A stretch of DNA of 64,000 nt from Natrialba magadii ATCC 43099. Its GTDB lineage: Archaea > Halobacteriota > Halobacteria > Halobacteriales > Natrialbaceae. The translations under genes were made by a program, and so were the position numbers. Positions within the stretch are counted from its first letter, which is position 1. Every line of letters starts with the position of its first letter. This document shows positions 60,867-64,000 of this stretch, in pieces. The stretch spans positions 3,348,001 to 3,412,000 of the forward strand of contig NC_013922.1 in the NCBI RefSeq assembly GCF_000025625.1, read 5' to 3'. Under the pieces are notes generated by a model. The model was not told where the DNA came from, did no database searches, and saw nothing but the letters and a program-made list of their open reading frames with translations.

Positions 60867-61234
60867 CGCAACCGCTCTCGGCTACGCACTTCCCCACCGA
60901 GACATCACGCTGGCTATCGAGCGCTACTAGACTCTAGTACAGCCGTTCAGTCACCAATCAGCTCTCTGTGAGACGTTCTGAGAGAGTCCAGACGACAAGA
61001 ACAGCAGACAGTACACATACACACCACACAGTGCGTGCAGGGGAGCACTACCGGCAGTGCTACCGTGGCTATGACCGTCAATGGACGGACAGTGTGACTC
61101 GAGTGCCTACGGACAGTAATGTTTGAGTCGTCGCGTAGCAGCGCAGGGAGGACGGTGAGAGAGCAGTCACCAGAAGTCAGAGAGCAGTCGAAACGGGAGG
61201 CAAACAAGCGCCACCGAAGAGCGGCCTGAAAGCC
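60867..61234. other. Intergenic interval, 368 bp, convergent 3' ends
   Basis: No gene seen. A short direct repeat (AGAGAGCAGTC) occurs twice near 61157 and 61180. Both flanking genes end here. Confidence 0.5.
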
Positions 61235-63211
61235 TTACGTCGCCGGCGACGGTGCACACATCGTCACCTCACCGTTCGTGTACACCGTCGCGTGGTGTGG
61301 CTGACAGAGTCGGTCCTGAGAGACCTGTTCGATCCGGCCCTCGCCGTTCTCGTCGTTGAAGTACGTCGCATCTGTCGACTGCGTCGTCCGGTAAACGACG
61401 TACTCGTGGTCTGCAGTCCCGTCATCGGGCACCGTCGCTGTCGTCGTCGACGGATAGGCCCCCGTTCGACTGATCACCGTCTGATAGGGGTGGTCCGTGT
61501 GTAACTGCTGATCCGGTCGAATGTCCTGGCCGTCGGGACCACCAGTGAGCTCGCCGATACTCGAGACGGCCGCGAGTTCAGCCTCGGTGTAGGCGAGTTG
61601 CTCGTGCTGGTCGGAGAACACCGGGTTCTCGGCGTTGCTCTCGACGGCGAAGAGCATCGCGCCCGGGTAGATGAGTGCGACCAGCAACAGGACGGCGACG
61701 ACGACGCCCGGCGACAGGTCACGAGCGAGCGTTCGGATGCCAATTGCACCGAGAATCGCCATCGGCGCGTAGAGGAACGCGAACCAGCGCGTCGGGATGA
61801 AGTTCCGGATGCCGAACATCGGCAAGACGAGGACGAATATCAGCATAATCGCGGCGGCGAGGAGTAGCGTGAACACCGACTGCTCGGCGCGCCGGCGGTG
61901 GACGACGTAGAGACAGCCGGCGAACGTCGCACCGAGCAGGAACAGGAAGCCGAGCGCGTCGATGTAGGGGATTGCCTGCTCGAGCAGCGACGCCGTCGCC
62001 TCCCCACCGTCCGCTGCCATGTCGTCGCCGGTGCTTCCGCTCGCGATGTTGAGGAAGCCAGCGCTCTCCTCGAGTGTCTGTGTGAAGAAGCTGAGCACGG
62101 TCGCGAGGAACGACTGCTCGCGGTAGGGCGTCAGCGACCAGACAAAGATCGTCAGCCCGAAGTTGAAGACGACGAGTCCAATGAGGTTGACCGGTTTCTT
62201 CGCCCGGAAGACGCTCGTATCGAGGCGGGTGAGTCCGAACGGCCCAATCACGAAGACCACCTGTGCGACAAACGCGGCGAGCAGGAGGACGAGGGTGATG
62301 AACGTCGACACCTGGTGGGTAAGAATAATCGCAACGCTCAGCAGGATCAACAGCGAGAAGTCACGCATCGTGTATTCGATGCGCATCACGCGGATGAGCG
62401 CGTACAGGATCGCGAGGAAGAACACCAGCCCGAGGCTCGTCGGGATGAGGTGCAGCCCCCACATCGAGACGTGACTGGTGAGCGCGAACAGCGCCGTTGC
62501 CAGCACAGCCCAGCGCTCGGAGACGAGCAGATTCGTCGTCGCATAGATGAGCAGGACCGATAGCGGCATCACGATACCGACGGAGAGGTACAGCGCGAGT
62601 CGCAGTGGCACGTCGAGCAGAAGCGACGACGCGACGACGAGCAGATGATAGAACGGCGAGGCGTAGTGTTTATCGTGCGAAATCGCACTGAGGGACTCCT
62701 CGGCGTGGATCGCCTCGACGAACTCCATGTGCGTCCAGACGTCGATTCCGATGTAGCCCGGTGTCGCGTATAACGCGGTAAACCGGAAGACGAGCGCGAA
62801 GAGAACGATCTGGAGCAACAGCAGCCGCCGGTTGAACACCTCTTCGCTCGTAAAGAGGATCTGGACGACGACGAGCGTCGCCAGGACGCTCGCGGCCGCG
62901 AAGTACACCGGCGTGCGCGCTCCCTGCAGGACCGTCAGAACGACCAGCGCACCGAGTCCGGCGAGGACGATACTCGGGAGTGTCATCGCGACAGGGCGAG
63001 GCAGTCGCGGCAGTGCCGTGGTTGTGTCCTGTTGATACAACGCGAGGAGATACAGCGCACACGCTGTCCCGAGGACGAACGGCACCGTGTTGAGGTAAAT
63101 CTGTGACGCAACCAGTCGCAGCGGCAGGAGTCCAACTGCTAACAGGAGGCCGATGATCGCCGCGACGGTATCGAGCCGAAACGGTCGCAGTTGCGAGATC
63201 CTGTTATACAC
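61235..63211 (-). CDS. Polytopic GT-C-like membrane protein
   Basis: A 658-residue protein with about 14 transmembrane helices in the first 500 residues and a soluble, probably external, C-terminal domain of about 140 residues. The early loop TPGYIGIDVWTHMEFVEAIHAEESLSAISHDKHYASPFYHLLVVA holds acidic and His residues in the place where GT-C glycosyltransferases keep their catalytic site. I infer a sugar transferase using a lipid-linked donor. The start is uncertain; a GTG at 63211 overlaps the stop of the upstream glycosyltransferase by eight bases (GTGTATAA), and longer in-frame starts exist. Confidence 0.68.
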   Translation of the reverse strand: MYNRISQLRPFRLDTVAAIIGLLLAVGLLPLRLVASQIYLNTVPFVLGTACALYLLALYQQDTTTALPRLPRPVAMTLPSIVLAGLGALVVLTVLQGARTPVYFAAASVLATLVVVQILFTSEEVFNRRLLLLQIVLFALVFRFTALYATPGYIGIDVWTHMEFVEAIHAEESLSAISHDKHYASPFYHLLVVASSLLLDVPLRLALYLSVGIVMPLSVLLIYATTNLLVSERWAVLATALFALTSHVSMWGLHLIPTSLGLVFFLAILYALIRVMRIEYTMRDFSLLILLSVAIILTHQVSTFITLVLLLAAFVAQVVFVIGPFGLTRLDTSVFRAKKPVNLIGLVVFNFGLTIFVWSLTPYREQSFLATVLSFFTQTLEESAGFLNIASGSTGDDMAADGGEATASLLEQAIPYIDALGFLFLLGATFAGCLYVVHRRRAEQSVFTLLLAAAIMLIFVLVLPMFGIRNFIPTRWFAFLYAPMAILGAIGIRTLARDLSPGVVVAVLLLVALIYPGAMLFAVESNAENPVFSDQHEQLAYTEAELAAVSSIGELTGGPDGQDIRPDQQLHTDHPYQTVISRTGAYPSTTTATVPDDGTADHEYVVYRTTQSTDATYFNDENGEGRIEQVSQDRLCQPHHATVYTNGEVTMCAPSPAT

Positions 63212-64000
63212 CACTGGAAACACCTCGCTGCGCAGTTTTCGATCCGGATCGCGCGGTCGGATCGAGCAGGCGCTCATACAGCGACACGAGTCGGTCGCCC
63301 ATCGAATCGAGACTCAGACCGTCGATGCGCTCCCGACCCTGCGATGAACCGCCGTTCTCGAGTGCAACCGTGAGCCCGACCCCCAGTTCGTCGTCGTCGT
63401 CGCTGACGAAGCAGTTGGGAAGTCCCTCGACGGTCTCGGCGACGAAACCGACGTCGGTGGAGACGACCGGGAGGTTGCAGGCCGCGGCTTCCTTGACGAC
63501 CATCGGGCCGCTCTCGCGCTTCGAGGTCACGAGCAACACGTCGCTCGCGTTCATGTAGTACGGAATCTCGGCGTGGTCGACGCCGCTAACGGTTCGGAGT
63601 TCGACATCGACGCCCGCCTGATCGACGAGGCGTTTCGCCCGCGGGAAGTCCTTGACCGCGCGCTCGCGGTCGTAGGGAAAGAGCGCGATATTTGTATCGG
63701 GATCGGTGTCCCATCCGAGATGGTTGCGAGCCTCTGCCTGCGGAATCGGACGGAACAGTTCCGTGTCGACGCCGAAGGGAATCAGTTCGTGGTCGATCTC
63801 GAGTTGGCGCGACATCACCGGGCTCGGAACGACGGTCGCGCTCGCGCGACGTGCGCCGTGCCGGCTGAGCGACCGGAGCCACTCCTGGTCAGCCATGAGG
63901 TCCGTTCCCCACAGTGTCAGGACGACCGGCCGAGTCGGCTGAGCGAGCGCGAACGGGGCGACCAGCCCGTAGTTCGCGTGGACCAGATCGTACTCGTCAG
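63204..64000 (-). CDS. GT4 glycosyltransferase, 5' end outside window
   Basis: The frame continues past the window edge, so the N-terminus is missing. The visible 265 residues belong to a retaining GT4-family transferase. The acceptor/donor domain has LWGTDLM near the edge, LIPFGVDTELFRP, and the donor-site ending VLLVTSKRESGPMVVKEAAACNLPVVSTDVGFVAETV with the E-x7-E motif. It would transfer a sugar from a nucleotide donor in the cytoplasm. It ends 8 bp into the next gene, so the two form an operon. Confidence 0.85.
   Translation of the reverse strand, partial: DEYDLVHANYGLVAPFALAQPTRPVVLTLWGTDLMADQEWLRSLSRHGARRASATVVPSPVMSRQLEIDHELIPFGVDTELFRPIPQAEARNHLGWDTDPDTNIALFPYDRERAVKDFPRAKRLVDQAGVDVELRTVSGVDHAEIPYYMNASDVLLVTSKRESGPMVVKEAAACNLPVVSTDVGFVAETVEGLPNCFVSDDDDELGVGLTVALENGGSSQGRERIDGLSLDSMGDRLVSLYERLLDPTARSGSKTAQRGVSSGV

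Overview
The window is chromosomal DNA from a halophilic archaeon (class Halobacteria, probably a Natrialba/Natrinema-like lineage; the lineage is inference). The signs are high GC, very acidic proteins, many Tat (twin-arginine) lipoprotein signals with RR plus a lipobox Cys, TATA boxes 26-35 nt before start codons with almost no leader, a tRNA-Gln with an archaeal-type intron, a haloarchaeal mevalonate-pathway decarboxylase, a FEN1 nuclease and EF-1alpha.

Region 1 (1-17.3 kb) is mixed housekeeping: acetyltransferase, FEN1, FAD oxidoreductase, phosphomevalonate decarboxylase, endonuclease III, a NAD-kinase-like protein with a lost ATP motif, a PQQ-repeat lipoprotein, an M28 peptidase, a polyprenyl synthase, a CBS/ParB-like protein and a Rossmann-DHH phosphoesterase. 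Region 2 (17.4-28.0 kb, minus strand) is one tightly overlapped operon for an eleven-gene respiratory complex I (A, B, fused CD, H, I, split J1/J2, K, L, M, N) without the NADH-input subunits E, F and G.

Region 3 (28.3-38.9 kb) holds purE-purK, an ABC exporter whose ATPase is frameshifted ahead of a hexanucleotide-encoded Glu-Gln tail, an EF-1alpha gene in an unusual setting, ribH, an aminotransferase, an HNH nuclease interrupted by an in-frame stop, and a structured tRNA-Gln locus. At that locus two tRNA-like minihelices and the intron-containing tRNA-Gln(UUG) start exactly 65 nt apart, and a copy of the tRNA 3' end lies 102 nt downstream. A CBS-less IMP dehydrogenase/GMP reductase-family gene follows.

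Region 4 (39.3-64 kb) is a surface-polysaccharide island: alkaline-phosphatase-fold enzyme, Bat-type regulator, secreted beta-helix protein, three secreted polysaccharide-deacetylase-family lipoproteins (one with its catalytic residues lost), Wzx-type flippase, two GT2 glycosyltransferases, a sugar-transfer-associated ATP-grasp enzyme, a secreted deacylase with a PKD-like domain, an asparagine-synthase-like enzyme without its glutaminase cysteine, two DUF7344-like winged-helix membrane regulators, a DUF1616 protein, a polytopic GT-C-like protein and a GT4 glycosyltransferase cut by the window end. The likely role is making, flipping and modifying an extracellular glycan.

Short tandem repeats (units of 6, 7, 9, 18, 20 and 28 bp) recur throughout. 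The 7-bp arrays are essentially intergenic; the 6- and 18-bp arrays lie in reading frames and keep the frame. No CRISPR array, insertion sequence or rRNA was seen.
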